From contig JAWZSN010000012.1 of NCBI GenBank assembly GCA_033875255.1, forward strand, positions 1 to 64,000: a DNA stretch of 64,000 nt, in the 5' to 3' direction. Positions 8,401 to 15,933 of the stretch are shown in pieces. Source of the DNA: Marinimicrococcus sp033875255. GTDB taxonomy: Bacteria; Pseudomonadota; Alphaproteobacteria; Geminicoccales; Geminicoccaceae. The notes under the pieces are model-generated. The model worked only from the letters and a program-made list of their open reading frames with translations. It was not told the DNA's origin and did not search any database. How positions within the stretch are numbered: position 1 is the first letter of the stretch; the number at the start of each line of letters is the position of its first letter. The translations under genes were made by a program, and so were the position numbers.

Positions 8401-10314
8401 CGTGCCGGAATCGTCGACGACCGTCAGGCGCACCTCGTAGGTGCCGGGCTCCGCATAGGCGTAGGCCACACGCTCGCCGCCGCCGGTGGCGCCGTCGCCG
8501 AACTCCCAGGCATGGCGCACGATCCGTCCGTCGCCGTCGCTCGAGCCGCCGCCGTCGAAGCGCAGCAGCTCGCCGACGGCGGCGCTGCGGTCGGGGCCGG
8601 CATCGGCAACCGGCGGCTCGTTGACGAGAATCCGGGTGGCGGCGGTGGCGCGGCTGTTGGCGAGTCCGGCATCGTCCTCGACCTCGAGGGCCACGACATA
8701 GGTGCCGGGCCTCTCATAGGCGTGCTCGACCGCCGCCTGCCCGGCGGACGCACCGTCGCCCAGATCCCAGGCGAAGCGGCTGATGGCGCCGTCGATGTCG
8801 TAGCTCCGGGAAGCGTCGAGCCGCACCTTCTCGCCAGCCGCCACGCGCCGCTCCGGGCCCGGCACGGCGACCGGCGGCGCGTTCACCTCGACCAGCAGCC
8901 GGTCGGTCGAGCCGGTGCAGGAGTCCGGCCCGCCGTCACTCACCTCGAGCGTGACCACATACCGGCCGGGCTGCTCGAAGCGGTGCACGGGCTGCGGCCC
9001 CACGGCCTGGGCGCCGTCCTGGAAGTTCCAGCGCCAGCTGGCGATCGGGCGCTCGCCGGGACGCGAGGCGGAGCCGTCGAACCGCACCTCCTGGCCCGGC
9101 GCCACGCGCATGTCGGGCCCCGCCACGGCGACCGGCGGGCGCTTTACCAGGACGTCGAGGGAGCGGGCAGCCCCATTGCCGATCTGTCCCGAGCTGTCCT
9201 GCACGCGCAGCATCGCCCGGTAGCGGCCCGGCTCCCGGTAGCGATGCACCAGCGCCATGCCCTCGGCGCTCTGGCCGTCGCCGAACGACCAGAAATAGCG
9301 GAGCCGGTCGCCGTCCTCGTCGCTGGAGGCGGCGGCATCGAAGGCGAAGGCGGCGCAGTCGGCCAGGGCGGTCGCCCGCGCCACGGGCAGCGGCCGGTTA
9401 TTGGGTGTCCAGGCGCGTGCCGGCAGGCCCAGCATCAGCGGCGTGCCGGCGCCGTCGGTGACGACCAGCGTGACGTCGTTGGGCATCTCCTCGCCGTCGG
9501 CCACCACCAGCGACGCGACGGCGCCGCGCTCCTCGGGCAGAAGCTCGAGCTCGCTGCGGCGCCACTCGTCCTGGCCCGAGGCGGCGAGCTGCACGGTGCG
9601 CCAGGTGCTGGCGAAGGCGACGCTTCCGGCAGCGGCGTCGAAATTGTGCACCACCAGCCGCTCGGCGCCCTGGGGCACCGTCAGGGGAAGCTCCGTCAGG
9701 CGCTGCTCGTCGGCGATGCGCACGGTGGGCGCCGGACTCTCCACCCTGAGGCCGGGCGGCGGCTGGTCGCGATAGTCGCGCTGGCTGAGCGTCGCCATGA
9801 AGGCATTGGCATCGTCGCCGCCGACACCGCTCACCTCGAGCCGGAAGACACGCTCGCCGCCGACCTGCTCGCCCTGGTCCGGCGTGAAGCTGGCGAGCGT
9901 GCGCCAGGAGCCGTCAAAGGCCGGATCCTCGCCGATCTCGGCCTCGGCGAGCAGCGTGCCGGCCGGCTCGGCCTCCGCTCCGGCAGGTGCGAGCGGCGAG
10001 GCGGGCAGGCTCGCAGCGCCGGCGCCGCCGAAGAGGGCATAGCGCGCCAGCGTGCCCCAGCCCGCGCCGTAGCGGAGGTCGTGCATGCCGCCGACATCGG
10101 CGTCGAACACCCGAAGATGGAGACGGCCGCCGGCTCCCGCCGGCACCCGGAGGAACAGCACCTCGCGGTGGTCGGGATCGCCCTCGCCGGCCGATGCCTT
10201 CGGCCCGTAGACCACCGAGAGGGGCTCCTCGGCCGCGGCCAGCGCCGCGCCGCCTGGCGCCAGCGCGCCCGCGAGAAGCAGCCGCACGAGCCAGTTGCTT
10301 CCCGCGTACCGCAT
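5461..10314 (-). CDS. Secreted protein with 15 tandem PKD domains
   Basis: Large exported protein of 1617 residues with a clear signal peptide (positive start, hydrophobic LLLAGALAPGGAALAAA, cleavage near residue 28). Residues about 30-320 form a non-repeated beta-rich region of unknown family. From about 325 to the C-terminus I count 15 consecutive PKD (polycystic kidney disease) repeats of 84-90 residues. Each shows the pattern NAPPVADAGP, FDGSxSxDPDG, WDFGDG and a closing tYxVxLtVxDdSG; the DFGDG core is altered in repeats 2, 6 and 15. PKD domains are Ig-like modules typical of surface and cell-wall or matrix binding. No enzymatic domain, membrane anchor or sortase motif is visible. It sits between the LysM/FecR gene (30 bp upstream) and the adenylate cyclase (6 bp downstream), which suggests a joint role. 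The ligand is unknown. Confidence 0.9.
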   Translation of the reverse strand: MRYAGSNWLVRLLLAGALAPGGAALAAAEEPLSVVYGPKASAGEGDPDHREVLFLRVPAGAGGRLHLRVFDADVGGMHDLRYGAGWGTLARYALFGGAGAASLPASPLAPAGAEAEPAGTLLAEAEIGEDPAFDGSWRTLASFTPDQGEQVGGERVFRLEVSGVGGDDANAFMATLSQRDYRDQPPPGLRVESPAPTVRIADEQRLTELPLTVPQGAERLVVHNFDAAAGSVAFASTWRTVQLAASGQDEWRRSELELLPEERGAVASLVVADGEEMPNDVTLVVTDGAGTPLMLGLPARAWTPNNRPLPVARATALADCAAFAFDAAASSDEDGDRLRYFWSFGDGQSAEGMALVHRYREPGRYRAMLRVQDSSGQIGNGAARSLDVLVKRPPVAVAGPDMRVAPGQEVRFDGSASRPGERPIASWRWNFQDGAQAVGPQPVHRFEQPGRYVVTLEVSDGGPDSCTGSTDRLLVEVNAPPVAVPGPERRVAAGEKVRLDASRSYDIDGAISRFAWDLGDGASAGQAAVEHAYERPGTYVVALEVEDDAGLANSRATAATRILVNEPPVADAGPDRSAAVGELLRFDGGGSSDGDGRIVRHAWEFGDGATGGGERVAYAYAEPGTYEVRLTVVDDSGTSSGTTEDTAIVRVNAPPVADAGPDQVVTASEVRFDGSASHDPDGAIARWLWDFGDGTAGEGPSPVHVYREPGRYRVVLTVTDDSGTSRNSASDSLRVLVNEAPIADAGPDRLAAPGQELVFSAAGSFDPDGDILEHLWDFKDGGTASGERVAHTFQRPGVYQVRLAVRDDTGQPDAVDYDEARVVINAPPVADAGPEIRAAPGEEVVLDAGNSHDPDGRIASFRWDFGDREEPADGRAVRRSYAEPGIYSARLTVTDDSGAINGVAQDEVAIRINHQPVADAGRDLFTSASTVIFDGTASADADGDTLLHEWDFGDGSPPARGAVVSHTFARGGSYPVLLTVDDGSGLANARASTAVTLTIDRPPLADAGGNREACSGDVVVFDGSRSSDPEGGLLRYRWDFGDGTGADIVNPTKTWRQGAVYPVTLTVEDDSGFPGNSHTDRILVRVASSPIAEAGPDRQVCANTEVRFDGSASRDADGVVNRFTWSFGDGTAGGGERPVHIYQKPGEYRVQLTIEGDQIGQCANTSTSEALLTVVEAPAPRIVAPASVAVGETVTFDGTGSAATAGRITGWRWDFGDGATAEGPVAHHAYQKAGSHVVTLSLATEGGVAACSTAEARRAITVNAPPVAVADAPLEAAVGEELVFDGSRSRDPDGGITAWRWDFGDGATAFGVNARHRYGASGRYEVTLTVADDAGLANSEVQARHTVAVNAPPEPALDAPLAACPGEELRLSAARSRDADGTIARHAWSFGDGTGAEGPEVAHAYERPGLYALTLVVDDGSGLANARRQLVRPLRVNRTPRAEAGPDRMVCPGEEVRFDAGRSHDPDGALTGWRWIFGDGAEAEGAQVAHGFAEPGSYEVVLEVTDDSGSACAVGRDTVRVLVNAPPVAHAGGDREGFVGGAHDELLFDATQSADADGQPLSYVWELGDGVRLAGDRVRHSYAEPGLYDVRLVARDGSGLPCGEASDQVSVRLRGRE

Positions 10315-10344
10315 CTCTCCAGGCCTCCCCGCCCTGCCGGCGCC

Positions 10345-12690
10345 TCACCCTTCCGGGGCGAAGCGCGCCTTGTTCCCCGCATAATCCTCGAGCTCGACCT
10401 CCCGGAGCCGCACGGGGCCAACAAGCCCGCGCGGCAGGTGCAGCGTCTTGCGGAAGCTGCCCCCGCCCAGCTCGAGAAAGTCGGCAACCTCCTGCTGCCC
10501 GACGACCAGACGGAACGGCGCCACCTTCTTCAGGCCGGAAGCGTCCCGCGCCTCGACCTCGATCCGCACCGCCCCGCCGGCGGCGAGGCGCCGCGGCGTC
10601 ACCGAGGCGGCGATCAGCTCGGGCGGCTCCTGATCGAGGACGATCTCGAAGCTCTCCACCTTCAGATTGCCGACCGCGTCGCTGGCCACCAGCTCGACTC
10701 GGTTCGCGCCCTGGCGCAGGGTCAGCCGCTCCTCGAAGGCTTCGCCCTCGAGCCGCACCTCGCGGCCGTTGAGGGCGAGGCTGCTGGCACCGGGCGCGCG
10801 GCCGCGCAACGCCAGCCAGTCCACCGAGGTGAGCGGCGGCGGCGGCTCCAGCTCGATGGCTGGCGCCTCGCGGTCCTGGGTGACGGTGATCCGCTCCTCG
10901 CTGGCAAAGCCGGACGAGCGCACCACGGCCACCACGAGCTCCTCGCTCCCGGTGACAAGCGGCAGGTTCAGCGCAAAGCGCCCGTCGCCTGCCGCGAACG
11001 CCGTCGCCCGCTCCGTGCCGTCCGCCCCGCGCACCACCAGCCGGGCGGCGGGCTCGGTGAGGCCGGCGAGGGAGATCTCCGCCCGGTCGGTCAGGAAATG
11101 GCGCACCCCCTGCCGCGGGATCGTCTCGTCGAAGCGGAGCAGGGCCGCCTCGTCGGGCAGCCACACGAAGCTGCGTGTCTGGCGCGAGCGGTTGCCGGCC
11201 TCGTCCTGCGCCTCGAGGACGATCTCGTTGCGTCCGCTGACCGCCTCGAGCGGCACGGCGAACAGTCCATCGGGCGAGAGCGTCACCGCCCGGCCGCCCA
11301 GCTCCAGCGCCGCGCCCGGCTCGGCCTCGCCGCGGATCTCGATGGGACTGGTGCGCAGGATGGCACCTTCGGCCGGCTCGCGTATCGACAGGAACGGCGG
11401 GGTGCGGTCGACCCGCACATGAAAGCGCCAGGCCTCGCTGCGCTCGCCGGGCAGGCCGAACCGGTCGAGGGCCGCCACCCGCCAGTAATAGGTGCCGGGC
11501 TCCAGCGGGGCGGTCGCATGGCGCTCGGCCCTGAGGCCCCACTGGCTCGCCGTCATCTCCTTGAAGAGCGGGTCCCGGGCGAGCTCGAGCCAGTAGCCCA
11601 CGGCCTCCGCCACGCCCTGCCAGCGCAGCGTCACCTCGGCCTCGAAGGCCTGCGCATCGTCGGCGGGCCCGGCCAGTGCTACCGCCGGCAGCACCGCCAT
11701 GGCCTCGGTGGGAGCACTGCCGCTGCGCACCAGCGTGCCCTGGTTGCGACCGAGCTCGACCTCGCTGCCGCGGGCGGCGACGTTCAGCGGGCGCTCGTCA
11801 TAGTTGGTGAACCGCGCGCCGGTGTCGTCACGCCGCACCCAGAAGTCGCGGCTCTCGACCTCGGTCTCCACCTCCGGCACGTCGAGGGCGAAGGCGCGGC
11901 GCTCGCTCTGACCGCTCAGCAGCGCATAGAAGTCGCCCTCGACCAGGCTCACCTTGGCCTCCTCGCGGCGGCTCAGCCGATCGACCCGCATGCGCTCGAT
12001 GACCGCCTGCGAGTTGGCGCTCAGGCGGAGGCGGCTGTCGTCGCGGAAGGTGATCTGCGCGGTCGAGCGCGAGAGGGTGCGCACCCTCTCCTCCTCGACG
12101 AGCACCGCGTCGAGCGGCCGGTCGGTCCACACCAGCTCCTGGGCCTGCCGCCCCTCGACGAAGCCCTGCCGGTCGCTGAGCCGCGCCTCGGCGGCAGCGT
12201 CACGCCCGGCACCGGCCAGGCGGCCCGCCTCCGCGGCGGCGAGCGTCGCCTCGCCGGCCAGCCGCACCGCCTCCTCCCAGGCGCCGGCCTTGCGGGCGAG
12301 CACCGCCTCCTCGTAGAGCGCCAGACCCTTCTCGATCTGCGGCGCCGCGAACAGCCGTGCTCCCTGCTCGGTGGCGAGCTGCAACGCGGCCAGCGCCCGG
12401 CCGAGCGCACGCCCGGCGGCCAGCACCTCGGCGGCGGGGATGGAAAGCTCCATGCCCGGCACCAGATCGGCCACCGAGGCCAGCCCGTTGGCGCGCAGGA
12501 TCTCGGTCCACAGATCGGGGTCGCCCAGATGCTCGGCGGCGATGGCGCGCAGGCTCTGGCCGTCCTGCACCCGGACACGCACGGCCTCGGCCGCCGCCGA
12601 CGGTACCGTCGCCAGCGCCGCAAGCAGCGCCAGGGCCAGCGTCGGCCGGCGCCTTGCCGCGCCATGTTTTCCGTTTTTCCCCCAGCGCAA
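10345..12690 (-). CDS. Secreted LysM and FecR domain protein
   Basis: Exported, probably periplasmic or peptidoglycan-associated protein of about 781 residues. After a signal peptide (RRRPTLALALLAALATVPSA) comes a LysM domain (VRVQDGQSLRAIAAEHLGDP), which binds glycan strands, then an Ala/Glu-rich helical linker. Next is a FecR domain (LSRSTAQITFRDDSRLRLSANS through VAARG), and the C-terminal half carries several Ig-like or fibronectin-like segments (TPPFLSIREPAEGA and similar). No in-frame ATG precedes the signal peptide. A TTG at 12690 has a good GAGGGG ribosome binding site 7 bp before it; a TTG at 12711 is the longer alternative. It is the first gene of the operon with the PKD protein and adenylate cyclase. 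Unlike classical FecR it has no adjacent ECF sigma factor or TonB receptor gene. Confidence 0.85.
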   Translation of the reverse strand: MRWGKNGKHGAARRRPTLALALLAALATVPSAAAEAVRVRVQDGQSLRAIAAEHLGDPDLWTEILRANGLASVADLVPGMELSIPAAEVLAAGRALGRALAALQLATEQGARLFAAPQIEKGLALYEEAVLARKAGAWEEAVRLAGEATLAAAEAGRLAGAGRDAAAEARLSDRQGFVEGRQAQELVWTDRPLDAVLVEEERVRTLSRSTAQITFRDDSRLRLSANSQAVIERMRVDRLSRREEAKVSLVEGDFYALLSGQSERRAFALDVPEVETEVESRDFWVRRDDTGARFTNYDERPLNVAARGSEVELGRNQGTLVRSGSAPTEAMAVLPAVALAGPADDAQAFEAEVTLRWQGVAEAVGYWLELARDPLFKEMTASQWGLRAERHATAPLEPGTYYWRVAALDRFGLPGERSEAWRFHVRVDRTPPFLSIREPAEGAILRTSPIEIRGEAEPGAALELGGRAVTLSPDGLFAVPLEAVSGRNEIVLEAQDEAGNRSRQTRSFVWLPDEAALLRFDETIPRQGVRHFLTDRAEISLAGLTEPAARLVVRGADGTERATAFAAGDGRFALNLPLVTGSEELVVAVVRSSGFASEERITVTQDREAPAIELEPPPPLTSVDWLALRGRAPGASSLALNGREVRLEGEAFEERLTLRQGANRVELVASDAVGNLKVESFEIVLDQEPPELIAASVTPRRLAAGGAVRIEVEARDASGLKKVAPFRLVVGQQEVADFLELGGGSFRKTLHLPRGLVGPVRLREVELEDYAGNKARFAPEG

Positions 12691-12738
12691 CCGTCCACCC
12701 CTCGGGCGCAATGGCCCCTGGACCGCGAACAGTCTGCA

Positions 12739-12767
12739 ATCCTAGCCTGCCGGGGCAGACGCAAAAA
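12739..12767 (-). promoter_or_regulatory. Weak promoter candidate for the LysM/FecR operon
   Basis: On the minus strand TAGGAT (12744-12739) lies 17 bp after TTTTTG (12767-12762), with an expected start near 12731, about 40 bp before the TTG start codon. The -35 match is poor, so this is only a suggestion. Confidence 0.28.
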
Positions 12768-12845
12768 GAGCGTAATGCGCGAGCACCGCCACTCATGCGG
12801 TGTAGAAGGGGGCGGCATGCGCCGCGATGCGGCGCAGAACGACAA

Positions 12846-12877
12846 AGGGCGGCAGGAGCTTGCGCGCCTGCCGCCCT
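12846..12877 (-). terminator. Rho-independent terminator of the Dpp-M20 operon
   Basis: A perfect 10-bp GC-rich stem (GGGCGGCAGG paired with CCTGCCGCCC, 12847-12856 and 12867-12876, 10-nt loop) begins about 33 bp after the amidohydrolase stop. Read on the minus strand it is followed by TTTGTCGTT. It separates this operon from the LysM/FecR operon downstream. Confidence 0.65.
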
Positions 12878-12909
12878 CGCAGCGTAGCGGGTCGCCGAAC
12901 CGCTAGCCG

Positions 12910-14082
12910 TCAGCCGCCCATCGGCAGGCGCTGGCGGACCAGCGTGGTCCAGTAGGAGCAGCCCCAGGGGATCAGCTCGTCGTTGAAGTCGTACTTGGGA
13001 TGGTGCAGGCCGGCGCTCGGACCGTTGCCGGCGAAGATCATCGCACCCGGGCACTTTTGCAGCATGAACGAGAAGTCCTCGCCGCCAAGGCTCGGCGGGT
13101 GGGCCAGCTCGACCTTGCCTTCGCCGGCCACCTCGGCGGCGGCGCGGGCCGCGCGGGCAGCACCCTCGGCGTCGTTCACCGTCACCGGGTAGTGGCGGAT
13201 ATAGTCCAGCGTGCCGGTGGCCTCGAAGGCGTCGGCGATGCCGGCCACGGCGCGGCGCAGGCGCGCCTCGACCTGGTTGCGGACCTCCTCGCTCAAGGTG
13301 CGCACCGTGCCGGTCAGGGTGATCGCCCGCGGGATCACGTTGAAGGCATCGCCGCCGTGGATCGAGGCGATCGACACCACCGCAGACTTGAGCGGGTCGA
13401 CATTGCGCGAGACGATGGTCTGGATCGCCTGCACCAGCGAGGCCGTCACCGCGATCGGATCGACGGTCTGGTGCGGGAAGGCGGCGTGCCCGCCGACGCC
13501 CTCGACGGTGATGCGGATCTCGTCGACCGAGCCCATGACCGGGCCCGTGCCGATGCCGAACTGGCCCACCGGCATGCCCGGGTAGTTGTGGAGCCCGTAG
13601 ACCTCCTGGATCGGGAAGCGCTCGAGGAGGCCGTCGTCGATCATGGCCTTGGCACCCGCCCCGCCTTCCTCGGCCGGCTGGAAGATCACCACCACCGTGC
13701 CGTCGAAATTGCGGCTCTCGGCCAGCTGGCGGGCAGCACCCAGCAGCATGGTGGTGTGCCCGTCATGGCCGCAGGCGTGCATCTTGCCCGGCACCGTGGA
13801 AGACCAGGGGGCACCCGATTCCTCGTGGATCGGCAGTGCATCCATGTCGGCGCGCAAACCGATCATCCGCCCGGCCGTGTCCTTGGCGCCGCGGATGACG
13901 CCGACAACGCCGGTGCGGCCGATACCGGTGACGACCTCGTCGACACCGGCCGCCTCGAGCGCCTCGGCGACCTGGGCAGCGGTCCGCTCGACGTCATAGA
14001 GCAGCTCAGGGTTGCGGTGCAGATCCCGGCGAAACTCGGTGAGCTCGTCGAGCTGCCGCGCGACCCAGTTCTCGATGGCCAT
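12910..14082 (-). CDS. M20 family amidohydrolase (hippurate/N-acyl or N-carbamoyl amino acid hydrolase type)
   Basis: Zinc/manganese-dependent cytoplasmic hydrolase that removes an N-acyl or N-carbamoyl group from an amino acid. The protein has 390 residues, the normal length for the HipO/AmaA group. The metal-binding residues are Cys104 and His106 in MHACGHDGHT, Glu138-Glu139 in QPAEEG, His165 in GLHNYPG and a C-terminal His in GLHHPKYDFNDE. The dimerisation lid (GVGGHAAFPHQTVDPI) is intact. It is the last gene of the ABC transporter operon, just after an ATC-hydrolase-family gene. In the Pseudomonas route from 2-aminothiazoline-4-carboxylate to cysteine, an ATC hydrolase acts before an N-carbamoyl-L-cysteine hydrolase, so that role is a plausible inference here. 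The true substrate is not shown by sequence. Confidence 0.9.
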   Translation of the reverse strand: MAIENWVARQLDELTEFRRDLHRNPELLYDVERTAAQVAEALEAAGVDEVVTGIGRTGVVGVIRGAKDTAGRMIGLRADMDALPIHEESGAPWSSTVPGKMHACGHDGHTTMLLGAARQLAESRNFDGTVVVIFQPAEEGGAGAKAMIDDGLLERFPIQEVYGLHNYPGMPVGQFGIGTGPVMGSVDEIRITVEGVGGHAAFPHQTVDPIAVTASLVQAIQTIVSRNVDPLKSAVVSIASIHGGDAFNVIPRAITLTGTVRTLSEEVRNQVEARLRRAVAGIADAFEATGTLDYIRHYPVTVNDAEGAARAARAAAEVAGEGKVELAHPPSLGGEDFSFMLQKCPGAMIFAGNGPSAGLHHPKYDFNDELIPWGCSYWTTLVRQRLPMGG

Positions 14083-14128
14083 GTCTGTCCTTTTCCTCCG
14101 CCTCTCGCGCCTGCCGTTGGGGCGGGGC

Positions 14129-14608
14129 TCAGCCTTCCTGGGTCTTCTGCTTCATCCGGTAGCGGAAGTCGCAGTGGCTGGCGCCCTTCATGATGGTCTG
14201 GGTGCGGGTCAGCTCCATCTCGGGGTTGTAGCCGACGCAGAAATCGCCGTCCCGGTTGCACGAGAGGAGGTGGCCGATCTCGCCCAGGCCCATCTCCCGA
14301 TACATCTCCGAATAGCGGCAGCGGGTGACGTTGAAGTCGAGCTTCGTCTCGTCGGCCTCGAGAACCTCGACCTGGAGCGCGTCCTCCTTGGTCCACAACG
14401 GCATGATCGCCTTGAAGTCGGCGAAATCGGGGGTGCGGCCGAGCTCTTCGGCGAAGCCCTTGCCGTGCTCGATGGCCGAGTTCGAGACCGCCTCGCCGAT
14501 CACCGCGCGGGCCTCCGCCTCGCCGGAGCGGGCCTTCACCACCTCGTAGACGTGCTTGAGGATCAGCGCCTCGATGCGGCGCCGCTCGAGAATGGGCATG
14601 TCCTTCAT
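14129..14608 (-). CDS. L-2-amino-thiazoline-4-carboxylate (ATC) hydrolase family protein
   Basis: Small protein of 159 residues that I assign to the ATC hydrolase family from its C-terminal pattern: RCRYSEMYREMG (Cys97), LLSCNRDGDFC (Cys117, Cys124), GYNPEMELTRTQTIMKGASHCDFRY (His145, Cys146, Asp147). The characterised members open 2-amino-2-thiazoline-4-carboxylic acid towards N-carbamoyl-cysteine, but many family members are untested. The start is the ATG at 14608; a longer reading to 15493 is a shadow of the upstream oxidoreductase gene. It lies 46 bp upstream of the M20 amidohydrolase and 17 bp downstream of the FAD oxidoreductase, all on one strand. Its place next to an M20 enzyme and a cysteine-desulfurase-like protein supports a role in a sulfur or cyclic amino acid pathway. 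Confidence 0.75.
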   Translation of the reverse strand: MKDMPILERRRIEALILKHVYEVVKARSGEAEARAVIGEAVSNSAIEHGKGFAEELGRTPDFADFKAIMPLWTKEDALQVEVLEADETKLDFNVTRCRYSEMYREMGLGEIGHLLSCNRDGDFCVGYNPEMELTRTQTIMKGASHCDFRYRMKQKTQEG

Positions 14609-14625
14609 GACGCTCTCCGTGCGTG

Positions 14626-15933
14626 TCAGTTGAGGCGCGGCTCGACCTTGTCGCGGCGCCTGTACCAGGCCAGCATCGCCGGGGCCACATGGCGCACCAG
14701 CCCGTGCAGCGGGATCGGCTCGGGCTCCGTCACCGGCAGCGCCAGATCCCCGATCCGCCCGCCATCGACAACGGCAGCCAGCTCGCGGCCGAGCGAGACG
14801 GAGAGCGCCACGCCGCGGCCATTGCAGCCGGTCCATGCCCAGAAATCCGGCCCCAGGCGATGGAGATGCGGAAAACGGTCGCGCGTGATGCCGACGCGTC
14901 CGCTCCACACATGGCTTATCTCCGGCCGCCCCATCTCCGGGAAGGCCTCGGCCATCCGCCCGGCGACGATCTCCTTGACGCGCTCGGCAGCGCGCCAGGG
15001 CCCCAGCACGGCCCCGCCGGTGATCAACCGATTGCGCGCATCGTAGCGGAAGAAGCGCAGGTCGCCGCGGGTGTCCGAGACCGCCTGTCGGCCGGGCAGG
15101 ATGGTCCGCCGCAGATTGTCGCCCAGCGGCGCGGTCGCCATCTGCCACGAGAGGATCGGCACGATGGTTCGCGACATCCGCGGTGCGAGGCCCGGCACGC
15201 GCTCGTCCGTATAGGCGTTGGTGGCGAGCACCACGGCGCTGGCGGTGACCGACCCCCGCTCGGTCTCGATCTTCCAGCCGTCGCCCGATCGGGCATAGCC
15301 GGTGACCGGCGTGCGCTCGAAGATGACCACGCCGCGCCTGACGCAGGCATCGGCGAGGCCGCGGGCCAGCGCCAGCGGGTTGATGTGCCCGCCGGTCCGG
15401 TTGAACATGCCGCCATGCCAGAAATCCGAGCCGAGCAGCCGCGTGGAGGCCTCGCGGTCGAGCAGCTCGGCCGGTGCCCCGTAGCGGCGCCACGCCTCGA
15501 CGCGCTTCTCGCTCAGGCGGATGCGGCCCGGCGAGTGGGCGGGCTGGAACCAGCCGGTCTGCTCGGCCTCGCAGTCGATATTCTCTGCTTCGGCAAGCCG
15601 GAAGAGGACGTCCGCGCTGTCGGCGATCAGCCGCACGAAGCGCTCGCCGGTCTCGCCATAGCGGGCGACGATGGCCTCGGGCTCGGCCGCCGACATGGTC
15701 GGGATGACCTGGCCGTTGTTGCGGCCCGAGGCGCCCCAGCCGACCGCCTGGGCCTCGAGCAGCGTGACGCTGCGCCCCCGGCGCGCCAGCTCGAGCGCGG
15801 TGGAGAGGCCCGAGAAGCCGCCGCCGATCACCACGACGTCCGCCTCGATCGCGCCCTCGAGCGCGGGCGCCGGCTCGCGTGCCGGCGTTGCCGCGGCCCA
15901 GAGCGACGGCGGGAACTCGACCGGCCTGCTCAT
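14626..15933 (-). CDS. FAD-dependent oxidoreductase of the D-amino acid oxidase / PuuB-like family
   Basis: Flavoprotein of 435 residues that should oxidise an amine or N-substituted amino acid with oxygen or another acceptor. Near the N-terminus is the dinucleotide motif VVIGGGFSGLSTALELARRG (about 33-52), followed by GWGASGRNNGQVIP, the FAD-binding stretch typical of gamma-glutamylputrescine oxidase and related DAO enzymes. The C-terminal GVALSVSLGRELA helix closes the FAD site. The start overlaps the stop of the class V enzyme by 4 bp (ATGA), so the two are translationally coupled. Substrate unknown; cyclic or N-modified amino acids imported by the neighbouring ABC transporter are plausible. 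Confidence 0.88.
   Translation of the reverse strand: MSRPVEFPPSLWAAATPAREPAPALEGAIEADVVVIGGGFSGLSTALELARRGRSVTLLEAQAVGWGASGRNNGQVIPTMSAAEPEAIVARYGETGERFVRLIADSADVLFRLAEAENIDCEAEQTGWFQPAHSPGRIRLSEKRVEAWRRYGAPAELLDREASTRLLGSDFWHGGMFNRTGGHINPLALARGLADACVRRGVVIFERTPVTGYARSGDGWKIETERGSVTASAVVLATNAYTDERVPGLAPRMSRTIVPILSWQMATAPLGDNLRRTILPGRQAVSDTRGDLRFFRYDARNRLITGGAVLGPWRAAERVKEIVAGRMAEAFPEMGRPEISHVWSGRVGITRDRFPHLHRLGPDFWAWTGCNGRGVALSVSLGRELAAVVDGGRIGDLALPVTEPEPIPLHGLVRHVAPAMLAWYRRRDKVEPRLN

Noticed and set aside
3622..12906. A 9.3-kb open frame on the plus strand (about 3094 codons) opposite the cyclase, PKD and LysM/FecR genes
   Set aside because: Its translation is a His/Arg/Gly-rich string with no domains. 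It lies exactly antisense to three well-supported genes, and such frames arise from third-position GC bias in GC-rich DNA.
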